This document shows positions 24,053 to 36,981 of a stretch of DNA of 64,000 nt, in pieces. The stretch is taken from contig JAPEVF010000005.1 of NCBI GenBank assembly GCA_029747585.1, positions 62,001 through 126,000 on the forward strand, given 5' to 3'. The stretch is from Pleurotus djamor (lineage: Eukaryota > Basidiomycota > Agaricomycetes > Agaricales > Pleurotaceae). A program made the translations under genes and the position numbers. Position 1 is the first letter of the stretch. Each line of letters opens with the position of its first letter. The notes beneath the pieces were generated by a model. It saw only the letters and a program-made list of their open reading frames with translations. It was not told the DNA's origin and ran no database searches.

Positions 24053-24876
24053 GGACAACCGCTTCTACTTGGCCGAACTCGCTGGGGAGGCGGAACGCTA
24101 CGAAGATGTCATCTCCCAAATAAAGGACATCTCCAACGACTACGGAAGCCGTCTCACCATCGAAGAACGTAATCTTATTTCTGTGGCCTACAAGAACATG
24201 GCCAACAACCTCAGAAATAGCTGGAGAATGGTTGATACCCTCGAACAGATGCAACGAGCTCGCGCTGGCGATAAACGACATTTGGAGTTGGTACACATAC
24301 AGAAAGGACGAATTGAAGCCGATCTTGCGAACCTATGCAAAGACATCCTGTCCTTCCTGGAACAGAAGTTGATTCCAGCAGCGAGGAAAGGGGAAGAGTC
24401 GGTGTTTTACTCCAAGATGTCAGTGTTCTCGTCCTCCTATGCACTTCGCAGCCTTTGACTTGCGCTGCAGGAAGGGTGATTACTATCGCTACCTTGCGGA
24501 GTTCTCCCAGCGCCAGGATAGAGATCGATACGCGGACATGTCCTTGAATGCCTACAAGCTTGCGTACAAGCATGCATTGGCCACGCTGGACCCAATACAC
24601 CCCACGAGGCTAGGTCTCGCTCTCAATTTCTCCGTCTTCTATCACGGTGCGTGTAGCTAGCCTCGTTCTGCCTATCCGTGAATGATCCTCTGATGGTCCG
24701 CGATAGACGTCAAGAAAAGTCCTGAACGAGCGTGTCATTTAGCCAAAAGCGCATTCGACGAAGCCATTTTGTCCTTGGATACATCAGACCCTGATGCAGG
24801 ACAAAATTTGCGTGACTCGCTGATGATACTTCAGCTACTAAAGGATGATCTAGTTCTATGGGCAACGGAGATGTAA
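24053..24876 (+). CDS. Divergent 14-3-3 protein (first exon not resolved)
   Basis: 14-3-3 proteins are dimeric binders of phosphoserine/phosphothreonine motifs. From the acceptor at 24051-24052 the frame reads [20 protein letters not shown], then [87 protein letters not shown] segments and [18 protein letters not shown]. All nine helices are represented. The phosphopeptide-binding Lys of AYKN, the Arg of LRNSWR and the RY pair of YYRYLAE are kept. It differs from fungal BMH-type proteins at GARR (ANNLR here) and in ending directly after helix nine without the acidic tail, so it is probably a second, fast-evolving paralogue. The start is uncertain; coordinates give only the supported part. Confidence 0.88.
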
Positions 24877-24989
24877 GCCTGAGCCAAGGGCGACTTCTCT
24901 GGAAAGCCAAACTTACCGTTCGAATCTCTTGTTTTGTGTGTTATGTAGTATTTTTCTGTTCTTTCGCGGTATTCCGTATATCTATGACT

Positions 24990-26303
<1,314 letters not shown>

Positions 26304-26413
26304 GGTGGTTGTAAGCTGTGAATGGGTGAAAAGATGATCGATACCCCTGGCTAAAATTACAGGTGGCTGAGTCAGCAAGGAATCACGTCGCGAGCCGCGA
26401 CACCGCGACACGC

Positions 26414-26914
26414 ATGCTACAAGTGTTCGCCAAACATACCCTTGTCCCTCTACTATGGCGCCCCATATCGACTTGCCCGCCTGAAGCACGCAGACTCATC
26501 TTGTCCGTGCTCGAGGGCCAGCCCCAGGGTTTGCGCAGCCAAGATATATACGCGGAAGCCATGAAGGAAGATATCACGATCGAACCAATTCCAATACCGA
26601 AAAGCGTACCCGGTCCCCCAAACCCCAATCACCCCATTCGCTCTATGAAGTGGGTTCCTTCTCTTTTCGCAGTAATATCATTAACAATGAACCGCGCGTT
26701 TTCCAGATACCTGAAGCGAGTGGTCCTTGAAGAACTCCAGAAAGAAAAGTTGATCGTCAAGACCCATCTTCCTTTGCAGGAACCAGTCACCAAGTATGTG
26801 CACAAGAAAGGCAAGCTTCGGAAGGCAGTTATGAATGGGGAATGGCGTTGGAAACTGGTCGAATTCGACTCGGCGGAAGAGACAAAAGCCAAGAATGAAA
26901 ATACATTGGTCTAA
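26414..26914 (+). CDS. Small protein with mitochondrial-type N-terminus, unknown
   Basis: The first ATG gives MLQVFAKHTLVPLLWRPIST, rich in Arg/Lys and hydrophobic residues with no acidic ones, like a mitochondrial presequence. The body reads ARRLILSVLEGQPQGLRSQD and IYAEAMKED, then a Pro-rich loop. After an intron at about 26650-26705 it continues YLKRVVLEELQKEKLIVKTH and ends KAKNENTLV. The helix-turn-helix spacing in the last half resembles a small winged helix. About 148 residues. I do not recognise a family; a mitochondrial ribosome or expression factor is possible but unproven. Divergent from deoxyhypusine synthase (110 bp apart) and convergent with COQ10. Confidence 0.7.
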   Translation: MLQVFAKHTLVPLLWRPISTCPPEARRLILSVLEGQPQGLRSQDIYAEAMKEDITIEPIPIPKSVPGPPNPNHPIRSMKWVPSLFAVISLTMNRAFSRYLKRVVLEELQKEKLIVKTHLPLQEPVTKYVHKKGKLRKAVMNGEWRWKLVEFDSAEETKAKNENTLV

Positions 26915-26989
26915 AATGTTGCTACTGTGATTACGCGTCTACTATGCATCTTGTAGGTTGATAGGATTATCCTCAACATCTTATGATGT

Positions 26990-27748
26990 TCACTTGCGGC
27001 CTGGACCGTATACTGATATACATCGCTCTTCGAAAGCACTGACCATCATCTTGGACACCTGAGCGAAGAACGTTGCCGAAATGGAGGCATGCAGCGGATT
27101 CGCGAACGCGTAGACAAGGTCCAGAGTCACAAGCGTGGGCGACGAGTCAGCATGGACCGGATATAACGACTCTTTCCGAGGCCTGTCATTTGAATGAAGC
27201 GAGGTCGGCGGCGCAGGTTGAAAGCTCCAAGTTGTAGTCAAGGACTTGAAAAGTGGTGAAGAGGATGAAGCATCCGCCTGGTTAGTAGTAACCTCGACAC
27301 GGTGTCGTATACTGAAGATAGTTGTTCACGCACATGCACCGTCTCGTAGGGCTTACAAGTGACCCTGCTCGTGTAGCTCTCCTTCAAAGCAAGGAATCCA
27401 ACCGTAAGCTCCGCATCCATCGTCTTCGTCTTCATGTCTTCATCCAAAGAAGAACGCAGTATCCGAGATCCTGTACAAAATGGTATAAACTGAGGGTAAG
27501 ATTTTACATCTGCCACAATTTGGTACATTTGCTTCTGGCTGTAACTGCGCGTCATTCAGTTTGCGGAATTGGGGTGACATTCTGAAAGAACTCAACGGAA
27601 GAATTTTTTGCTCATGGTATTCTTGGGGGCCACCACTCCCTGAGCCAGGAAACGGGCTCAATGAAGAAAGGTCCGGGAGACTGAACAGCGTTCTACTCTG
27701 GGAACGCAGCGAGGGTCTGAGATGTGTACCACAACGTGCAAGAAGCAT
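26990..27748 (-). CDS. COQ10: Coenzyme Q-binding protein COQ10 (START-like)
   Basis: Coq10 is a mitochondrial START-domain lipid-binding protein needed for efficient respiration with coenzyme Q. Exon 1 gives a presequence (MLLARCGTHLRPSLRSQSRT) and EYHEQKILP. After an intron comes YSQKQMYQIVADVKSYPQFI then PFCTGSRI, the core Coq10 signature, followed by AELTVGFLALKESYTSRVTC. The last exon holds TTTWSFQPAP and LVTLDLVYAFANPLHASISA, then AFEERCISVYGPGRK. Order and length match the family. Confidence 0.92.
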
Positions 27749-28013
27749 GATGCAAAGGCGCCTATCTCGATCGCTGAGGACTTTTCTTCGGTGTACCCGG
27801 CCACGCAGTGGCAAAATGGCGTCCCATGTTCACAAGCACGCGTCCAAAACCCTTATCCGATCCAAGGGCTTCGTTATTTACAGGGTACCAGTTCCGGGGT
27901 AAAGGGCAGTGACAGACATCGGGCAAAGCACATATTCGTCAACAAAAGAGATAGCAAAGCAACATCCAACAGGAGGCCTGGAGGGATATAGCCTCGATAC
28001 ACTAAGCAACTAC

Positions 28014-28784
28014 TCAACCATTGTACTCTCCAGTCTCGGGGCAGTCCCTGGCAATCTGAGGACACCATTAGGGTATAGCAAGGCAAAAGATTGGGATCAC
28101 GGACATGTCCTTCCTGCTGACATTTGTAGCAGGTCTTGTTCTTGTTTAAACTCGCAGCGGGTCCAAGAGGTGCATCGTTGACAGTGGTACCTGGTGCGGC
28201 AAGACAGTCCCTGGGATCTGGTGAGAAGGAAGCGCTCTATGGAATGCAGCGGAATGGCAAACCTCGCCATATGGTTCGGACCTCCACAACGATAACACTT
28301 TACAGGAGGCAAGGTCGACGTATTCAGGGCACGGCCCGGCGGAGGTGCGCGAGATGCAAATGGAGATCCACCAGATCCTCCGGCACCAGGGCAGTTACGA
28401 GCAAAATGACCAAAACGGCCACAAGTCTTGGAAAAGATCAACCAACATAGCATGACACGAATAATGAAAGGCTCACAAAACACTTGCTACCAGTAGCTTG
28501 CTGTATTCTCAAGCTAGGACACTCAGCCTGTATATGACCTACGCCCCCACAAGAGTAGCATTGTTTACCGGTCAGACTACGAGGAGACGAACAAGCCGAG
28601 GACTCATGCCCTGGCTGACGACAATTATAACACAGTCTCTGCTCCGAGGCACAATTCTCGGCAATGTGTCCGACTGAGGAATTCGTCTCATCGATAAGTT
28701 CTCAAACCGACAAAACGGAGCCAGAGGGGGTGACTTACGACTTCCGCACTTGAAGCAACCCTTCCTAGAAAACTGGTACGCCAT
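28014..28784 (-). CDS. GIS2: CCHC zinc-knuckle protein, GIS2/CNBP (Byr3) type
   Basis: Single-stranded nucleic-acid binder linked to translation control of mRNAs with G-rich or 5'-TOP-like leaders in yeast and animals. Starts MAYQFSRKGCFKCG. Spliced exons give six CX2CX4HX4C knuckles: CFKCGSLGHIAENC, CYNCRQPGHESSAC, CYSCGGVGHIQAEC, CFTCGRFGHFARNC, CYRCGGPNHMARDC and CYKCQQEGHIARDC. A short Gly/Pro/Arg-rich spacer lies between knuckles four and five. It ends PETGEYNG. Four of the knuckles are split by or close to introns, which fits a gene built by repeat duplication. Confidence 0.93.
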
Positions 28785-30418
28785 TCTCAAACCCTAGCTT
28801 CGAAGCTGACAAAGAAAATAATTCAGTGAAAGAGACGACACAAGTAACGGAGTTCAAGTACCTTCACTTCTCCCTCTACCAGCTATCCACTAACTTCTCT
28901 GCCTACTCCGTGAATAGACGAAGAATATCGGCAAGTGATGGTGTGAGCAAAGAGGAAATGATTGAGGCGATGCGCCCATGATTCCGCGTGAAATATTCAA
29001 CTCCGATTAACGCAAGAACGCTTTAACCGTAGTTTTAAACCCCGCGACCGTAGATCGGGCGAGGTTAATTTCCAAGTGAACCTTCTCCGCTGTTTGAACT
29101 TGCCGTGTGGGTTTCCTCTTCACGCCTCGTTTTTGGGGTGTTGTCACTTCGCACAAATCTCTGTCATGCTGGCAGACATCATCGAAACCCCGGAATTTCT
29201 TTGGCATTCAGGGCGCGTGCGGTTATCGCCTATCGATCGTGATACCTGACGGAGTGGGTCTAGCGCAGCTACGAGTCGCTGGCGTGCTATATAAGCCGCC
29301 CATTACATCCCCACATTTTTCTGCAGCTGCGAATCACTTCCTCTAGCAGCCGTTGTACGTTGCTGCAAGGGTTTTGACATCTTGGGGGGGGTGCGTCATT
29401 CCTCTATCGTCATTTGTCTATATCCCCCCAACTCACCATCCTGTGCCCACCAGCCCTCGAACCTCCCAGCGTTCAGGCGACCTTCGGTTGATCGCATCCA
29501 TCGCGCTTCTTGTTAGGATGAAAAATGACTTCTCCTGAGGTAATGCTGTTCACCATGACACCGCCAATAGAAGTTAACTCTCTTCATTCGCAGACGGACT
29601 TTCAGGCGGCTGAAGAGACGCCGTTCAGCATCCTACCAACAAGCGTCGTAACGAGCAAGCGAAGTATGGTTACACGTATGGGAGGGGGGTACTTCCTCCC
29701 TTGCCATCGTCAACAGAGGCGTTAACACAGTCACGCAATGCCGATCGAGGGCATGCTCAGGACGATTCGCCATGTACTTTTAGACGAAGCACTCCCCACA
29801 CTCATTTGTCCATTGTTATCATCCCGTATTGTATGCAGAGTCTCTTTAATGCACAAGTGCTTTACTTTATGTTGACCAATCTAATTACGAGGAGACAGTC
29901 TATATCGGTATGATCGTGCCTTCGCGGAAAGGTTCTCTGTAAGCTTTTAAGTTCAAGCTTCAAGTTCGACAATATGGGTTTACGGCACATCCGCATCTAG
30001 AGTTCCCTTGGAATGCTCATCGAGTCCAGTTTTGACTCTAGCGAGTTTCCATTCAACCAATTTAGCGCCCATTATCAATGTTGCTTACGACCCACCAACG
30101 CCCGCTTTCGGCAATCTGTGCCTGAGACTGGGGCATCCTACGATTGCGCCATTCGAATGAACGATTCAGTGCTCACCACATCCGCAAAACTTGTGTCAGG
30201 GGCTGTTTAACTTCAACGTTGACCACTTACTCGCTGTAAAATGAAGAAACTCAAGCGTCCTTCTCGTCGAGATGTGTCGTAGGGTCCCGGACTTGTGGCT
30301 AGATCAAGGTTTCACGCTTGGATGCTGACTCTCACCTTATCGCGAAGGATTATAAATCCACTCAGAATTGATTTACTCAGGCTGCGGCTTTCACTCATCT
30401 ACACCAACCATTCCAACC
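28785..30418. other. 1.6-kb gene-poor stretch
   Basis: The longest region without a confident gene. It holds the GIS2 promoter on the left and that of the aminotransferase on the right. A TATA-like CTATATAAGC at 29288-29297 is followed 230 bp later by a 66-codon frame (listed separately). AT content rises from about 29880. No repeat, transposon remnant or tRNA was recognised. Confidence 0.5.
29525..29725 (+). CDS. Possible small protein behind a TATA box (weak)
   Basis: A 66-codon frame starting MTSPEVMLFTMTPPIEVNSL. GTAATG...TTCGCAG (29540-29594) could also be removed in phase as an intron, giving MTSPE-TDFQAAEETPFSIL. Support is a consensus-like TATA element 230 bp upstream and a pyrimidine-rich leader between them. 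No known motif. May be only part of a larger spliced gene or not a gene. Confidence 0.2.
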   Translation: MTSPEVMLFTMTPPIEVNSLHSQTDFQAAEETPFSILPTSVVTSKRSMVTRMGGGYFLPCHRQQRR

Positions 30419-32596
30419 ATGTCGTATCAGAAAGAAATGTTATTGCTGAACCCCGAGGCCATCGACCTCTCTCACCACCTCTCTGAGGTGTCGAAGGCAC
30501 GGAAGGTTTCGCCGCTGAAGGGCCTCCAGAAGTATTTGGGGAAGGAAGGCCTCTTGATCATGGCCGGTGGTGAGGAAGCTTCAGTTCATGCTATACACAA
30601 GAAACTGACCGATAGCATCTTTAAAGGCTTGCCTAGCCCGGAGTACTTCCCGTTTGCCCAGCTTGAAGCCGAGGCTCTGGCCCCCAACAATTTCCCCTTG
30701 ACTGACGAGACCTCTTCGTCGTCGTCTCCCTTGGCTTGGTTATTCAGCTTGATCCAAGGCTCTAATGCAGGCAAGGAGAAAACTACGCACCTGGCTGTTC
30801 CAAAGTACCCCACCAATCCGAACGACCTCAATTTGGCCACCAGTTTGCAATATGGTTAGCCGCCTCCGGTTTCCAAAGATGACTGATAAGTTGCTAAAGC
30901 TGTCTCTGTTCTAAGGTCTTGCGCGCGGGCTTCCCCAGTTACAGGCGATCGTCACTGAATTCACTGGCAAGGTTTTCAAACCGGCCTATGGAAACTTTGC
31001 GACACTCCTCCATGCTGGTAATACCGATGGGTAAGTCAGCTGACTACCATTGCCAACACGTTGATCAACGGTATGTACCCAGTTGGTTCAAATGCGTCCA
31101 GACATTCTGCAACCCCGGTGATGGTGTCCTTGTGTCGGAATGGACATACCCATCAGCTGTTGCGACAATGGCGCCGTACGGTGTGAAGCCCGTGCCTGTG
31201 ACCATGGATGACCAAGGCATGAGCGCGGACGGCCTTCGTGAGGTTCTGTCGAAATGGGATGCGACTGCCCGAGGTATGCCGAGGTGAGTTATTGGTTAGA
31301 TCATTTCTGGTCCTAATTTCTTACGTTGTACTAGGCCTCATATGATGTACATCGTACCTGTCGGCCAGAACCCAACGGGAGCAGTTAGTTGACTCCTTCT
31401 CGAAGCTTATCAACTTCTCACCGTTCAATAGACTATGGGGCTTGCCAGGAAGAAGGAAATTTACGAGATATGCGTCGAGTTCGACGTTATCATCGCAGAA
31501 GACGATCCGTACTACTTCTTGCAGATGGGGTCCCACCTTCAAAAGGCCGAGCGCTCCAAGGTTGCGCGAAGGGATATGAGCGATGAGGAGTATTTAGCCC
31601 AGCTGGCCCCAAGTTTCTTGAGGTTCTTGAGACTTCCATCATTCCTTGGGTATACTGTAACCAATCCATTAATAGGGTCGATTACCAAGGTCGAGTTATC
31701 CGCCTCGATTCGTTTTCCAAGACGGTCTCACCTGGATGCAGACTCGGCTGGTTTACCTGCAATCCACTTTTTTCGGAGCGTCTTGAAAGACAAGGCGAGG
31801 CAAGCACACAGGCTCCTTGCGGTTACGGTCAGGTTGGTGACACCATGTTGTGAAATATGTGAAGTGCTGAATGTTGTTGCCCCATAGTCCATGGTCACGG
31901 CGTTACTATTGAACTGGAAATCTGATGGCTACATTAGATGGTTGAGAGGTAAGTCGTCTGCTGGACGCATGGTTGAACCTAACCTTACTTTGATGGGTGT
32001 GATAGCTCTTGCTATCCAGTATAGACAGCGACGCGACTGGCTCTTGGATTGCATAAGCAAGGAATTCCACCTCAAATCAGAGTACGAGACCACTGGCGTC
32101 TGGAGTGGTCATGAAGTCCTCCGTGCCTACACGAAGCCCGCTATTGAGCAGCCTGTCTCAGAGAAGTTCAACGCTTACAAGCCTCTCTTTTCCCTCGTGC
32201 CGCCGACTTCAGGAATGTTCATCTGGGTAAGGTTCCTGCTGATATTCATGATTGCAGAGGTTGACAGTCATATCTTGAATCAAGTTACAGCTCCATTTGG
32301 ACGACCACCCATTGTTGGGTGACCAAGACGAAGCGAGTCTTGAGATGAAGCTCTGGGTCGACCTTGCTGAGGCGGGCGTTCTCTTTGCTCCTGGATGGAT
32401 GTTCTCCGCTAGACAAGGAGAAGAGGACACTCCCGGCAATGGCCACTTCAGGATCAGCTTCAGCAATACCGAGGTGAGCCCAAGGCGAGGGCATGATTGA
32501 TGACATCTAACGTGACAATTGTAGTACGATGAAATGAAGCGAGGGGTAACGATCTTTGGAACTGTCATCAGGAAGTTTTTCAAGAAGCATCACTAG
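30419..32596 (+). CDS. Aromatic amino acid aminotransferase (ARO8/KAT-like, PLP type I)
   Basis: PLP enzyme of the aminotransferase I/II fold that interconverts aromatic amino acids (or kynurenine/2-aminoadipate) and 2-oxo acids. Starts MSYQKEMLLLNPEAIDLSHH. Exons give KPAYGNFATLLHAGNTDGW, GDGVLVSEWTYPSAVATMAP, MMYIVPVGQNPTGA and VIIAEDDPYYFLQMG. Then GRVIRLDSFSKTVSPGCRLG carries the Schiff-base Lys (SFSK), with SMVTALLLNWKSDGYIRWLR next. It ends GTVIRKFFKKHH. The order SDFSK-like lysine, NPTG and EDDPY matches the ARO8/AADAT group more than aspartate aminotransferases. The exact preferred substrate cannot be read from sequence. About ten introns. Confidence 0.9.
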
Positions 32597-33183
32597 TCAC
32601 TAATGTGATGTGATGCGCGTATTATTAGCTTGGGGACCTATTCACGGGTAAGTACGTGGCTGCAAATTTACTACATATATATTGGTCACGCGTTGCGCTT
32701 GGTTTTGCGCGCTGCTCATCGTCCAGCCATTGAACATGACCCTCTCCGACACTTAGAAGCGGCGAGCTCGGTACTCGGGCGCGTTTTGATTACTCACTTG
32801 GTGGGAAAGCTTGAGTTCGTGCTCTGCCTGAAGTCGGCCTGGATGGTGATTTTCTGTGTCTCAAACACGAAAGCTTCATAGCACAGGTTGCAGGTTAGAT
32901 ATACCGCCGTATTTTCCGTGAATTTTCAGGATGTAATGCGGGGCACAGAGTTGACCGCAAGAGACTTTGTGGAAGGAGCGTTGCCTCAAGGCGTTGCCAA
33001 TTCAGGGGCGATTGAAGCTCAGAAAAGCGGTGCTAAGAGAGACACATCGCCATCTTGAGACAAACAAAACCAGAACCTTCATCTTCACTCTTTTACACCT
33101 CCCTTCACGACCCCCACCTCTTTTTCCAGCCTCCCTAGACCTTTGTATTCGTTCCTAGGCTTCTAGGCAGCCTCTCCATTGCC
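32597..33183. promoter_or_regulatory. Chitin synthase promoter and leader
   Basis: 587 bp without coding signal. The last 100 bp are a strongly pyrimidine-rich tract (CCTCCCTTCACGACCCCCAC), typical of highly expressed fungal genes. The 3' end of the aminotransferase occupies the left side. Confidence 0.4.
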
Positions 33184-36100
33184 ATGGCTGATCAACGCCC
33201 TCCTTTGCCCTCTGTCTCTTCGTATGGTGACCCGTTTGCAGACCGTCCTCGACAAACACAATTCAGCGAGCCACCCCGACCTTACCATGGTGCGCCTCAA
33301 GGCTACGAAAGTAGCACCACACTACCCCAGGAGTTTGGGGGACACTCAAACTACGATGATGACGAGTATCTCGAGAAGCAGCCTTTGAACACGAATCAAA
33401 GCTTCACAGGAGGCTTTTACCCACCTGGGTGAGCTTGTAGAGCATTTGCACGCGCTGTACCGACGCTCACCGCACTTTTTTCAGCCCGGTTGACCCCAGC
33501 GCCTACGGTGACCCGTATCAAGGCGGGCGTCCAGAGTCTGTCATGTCCACGTCTACGAATGGCGCCGAGAGTGCATGGAGACGGCGACAGACCATCAAGC
33601 GTGGTGTGACGCGCAAAGTCAAGCTCACGCAAGGTCATTTCATCACCGAGTACCCCGTCCCTACTCCCGTCTTCTCAGCCATCGAAGCAAAATGGAGCTC
33701 GACGAAGACCACGGAATTTTCGTACGTGCCTTTGCCTCATGTGACCAACTAGCCGCCTTATTGTTCCTTAGCCATATGCGATACACTGCGGCGACGTGCG
33801 ACCCCGATGAGTTCTCGGAGGCCAATGGTTATTCATTGCGCACGAAGATGTACGGCCGTCAAACTGAGCTGCTCATTGCCGTCACGTCCTATAACGAGGA
33901 CAAGACTCTTTATGCCCGTACACTACATGGCGTTATGTTGAACATTCGCGATATCTGCAAGACTAAGCAATCTAAGTATTGGCGTCGTCACGCAGAAGAA
34001 GGCACTCCTGCATGGCAAAAGATCACTGTCGCTCTCATTGTCGACGGTCTCGAGCCTATGGACAAGAGTGTTTTGGATATCCTAGCAACCGTTGGTGTTT
34101 ATCAAGACGGTGTCATGAAGAAGCAAGTCGATGGCAAGGACACTGTTGCACACATCTTTGAGGTCTGTTTCTCTCTGAAGTCCTCTCGACATGTCCACTG
34201 ATTTCTGCCGCCATCAGTACACGACCCAGCTCTCCGTCGACGCGTCTCCTCAACTCGTTCTCCCCCAAGCTGATGACCCCAACAACTTGGTCCCTGTTCA
34301 GATTATCTTTGTCCTCAAGGCGAAGAATCAGAAGAAAATCAACTCGCATAGATGGCTTTTCAATGCTATTGGGAAGATTCTTGAGGTCAGTCATAATCTA
34401 CTTTTGAAACCCCGTATTGATCTGCAACCCTTTCCGCAGCCTGAAATTTGTGTTTTGATCGACGCAGGAACGAAGCCTGGCCATAAATCGATCTATTACT
34501 TGTGGGAAGCCTTCTACAACGATGCAAATCTAGGAGGTTGCTGCGGCGAAATTCACGCCATGATCAAGGGTGGACGGAAACTTCTCAACCCTCTCGTTGC
34601 GGCCCAAAACTTCGAATACAAGATGTCAAACATTCTCGGTTGGTTTTTCGTTTTGTTTTCTTCACATACCAGGCACTGATGTCTGATGGCAGACAAACCT
34701 TTGGAAAGTAGTTTTGGTTACGTGTCTGTCTTGCCTGGTGCTTTCTCCGCGTATCGCTACCGCGCCATTCTTGGTCGTCCCTTGGAGCAATATTTCCATG
34801 GTGATCACTCGCTCGCCGATCGTCTAGGCCCCAAGGGTATATACGGCATGAACATTTTCACGAAGAACATGTTCTTGGCCGAAGATCGTATCCTCTGCTT
34901 CGAGCTAGTCGCGAAGGCTGGCGACCGATGGACCCTCACATACGTCAAGCCAAGTAAGGCTGAGACGGATGTACCCGAGAACGCCGCTGAGCTTATTGGT
35001 CAACGTCGTCGATGGTTGAATGGTTCTTTCGCTGCCTCCGTGGTATGTCTACACCCTATCTCGACTAATCCTTCGTCTGACCTCTCCTCAGTATGCACTG
35101 GTCAACTTCTTCAAACTCTACAAATCTGGTCACGGTATTATTCGCATGTTCTTCTTCCACATCCAGGCCTTGGTAAATACATCTAGCAACTTTTTCGTTC
35201 GGACACGACTAAATTCTCGTCCAGTACAACGTCTTCTCGTTGATCTTCTCGTGGTTCGCCCTGGCAAATATCTGGCTCACTTTCAGTATCATCATCGAAC
35301 TCCTACCGACTCAAGGCGTACTCATCTTTGGAACTGAAGAACTTGTGAGTGGCTAACACAGTGAATTGGTCGTGATCGTACTCAGCTGGCTTCTTTGTAG
35401 ACTCACTGGTTTAACTCGGCATTTAAATGGATTTATCTCGCTTTCCTCGCTCTGCAATTCATTCTCGCGTTGGGTAATCGGCCAAAGGGAGAACGTATGG
35501 CCTATACTATAACACTATGGTTGGTTTATCGCTTCGGTTACTCGATCCGTCTTCTCACTTGCTGAATAGGGTCTATGCCGTGCTTGCCGTTTACCTGTTG
35601 ATTTGTTCGTTCTGGTTGACTGGCAAGGCTTTCGCGGTATATCATCCCTCTTCTTCCACGTTGTCCCTCTCTCATTGCCTTCACAGAATATACCCAAAGA
35701 GCTGGAAGGCAAGACGACGTCAGAGGTCATCCTGACGTTCTTCACGCCTCCCGTGGGTGCGTTGATAGCTGCCATGGTATCGACTTTCGGTATCTACTTC
35801 ATCGCGTCATTCCTCTTCGTATGTCTCGTTACTTCAGCTATGGGTTTCTCCGTAAACTGACGTTGGTGTAGCGCGATCCTTGGCACATGTTCTCAAGCTT
35901 CTTCCAATATCTCTGCCTCGCTCCCAGTTTCACCAATGTTCTCAACGTCTACGCCTTCTGCAATCTTCACGATGTTCGTTCATTTCGTTTCATAGACTCA
36001 ACTGCTGTGCTGATTGCGATTCATTAGGTGTCTTGGGGTACCAAAGGTAGCGACAAAGCAGAGGCCCTGCCTTCAGTATCTTCGAAGAAGTCGAAGGATG

Positions 36101-36542
36101 CCGATGCTCCCGTTGTCGAGGATACAACCAAGGTCCAGGACGACGTCGACGCCGCGTTCAAGGAGACCGTCAGTCGTGCTTTGACGAAGATCGAAAGCGT
36201 TGAAGAGATCGAGAAGCCAACCATGGACGATGAGAACAAGACTTTCCGGACGCGTCTCGTCTCCTTCTGGATGCTCAGTAATGCCACGTTGGCCATCGCC
36301 ATCGAGAACCTGAATGGTCTGCCCAACGCAGCGAATCCTCAGGCAGATCTCGAGCATCTTCGCGCGAAGCAAAATCTATACTTCGGAGTCATCCTTTACT
36401 CAACATTCGGTCTTGCCGCTGTGCGGTTCACTGGGGTATGTCGTCTTTCGTTTCTCATCGTTCAAACTCGTCTGACCAGTTACTTCAGTGTCTCTACTAC
36501 TGGTTGAAGAGAAACTTGTTCAGATTCTGCAGGAAGAACTAA
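33184..36542 (+). CDS. Chitin synthase (GT2, class I-III group)
   Basis: Plasma-membrane GT2 enzyme polymerising GlcNAc from UDP-GlcNAc into cell-wall chitin. Starts [20 protein letters not shown], a disordered cytosolic N-terminus. It continues [40 protein letters not shown] (chitin synthase N-terminal motif), [20 protein letters not shown] and [19 protein letters not shown]. Then come [34 protein letters not shown] and the product-site [15 protein letters not shown]. About seven C-terminal membrane segments follow (for example [26 protein letters not shown]), and it ends [20 protein letters not shown] and QRRRW are intact, so it should be active. The absence of a myosin motor or cytochrome b5 domain rules out classes IV-VII. 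Many introns. Confidence 0.95.
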
Positions 36543-36981
36543 GTCGTTCTCTCATTTCTTGGCTGGGGTTTTCTTCTTTCTCATTGCACACGTCATATGG
36601 ACATTTTTACCACAAAAATGGACGCATACCTTATCACGCCCTCATTTTCTTGCTGCANCCCCCCGCCTCCACGCACCTTACCCCCTGCCCTCTTACCGTT
36701 CTTTGTTTGAACGAAAGCCGTACTTACAAAACCCTCCACGCCCCTCAGTCTCTTGCTGTCCGTTACTAGTTTCTCTCCTCTCCTCTGANTTTTTGGCGCG
36801 TATCTAGCGTACTGTTGATGATTGCATGAATCCATACATTATATCGTCGGATTTAAATGGTCGGCCATTGGAATATACATACGACATGGATTGTCTAGAA
36901 CATGTTTCCGTGAGGTGGGGTGAAGTGATACATACGCAAGCAGGTGATCAATAGATCTAAGTAGCAAAATACCAACGACGT
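36543..36981. other. Convergent 3' region, chitin synthase / RING gene
   Basis: 3' UTRs of two convergent genes. Two isolated N calls (36658 and 36789) each sit beside a homopolymer. No coding signal. Confidence 0.5.
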
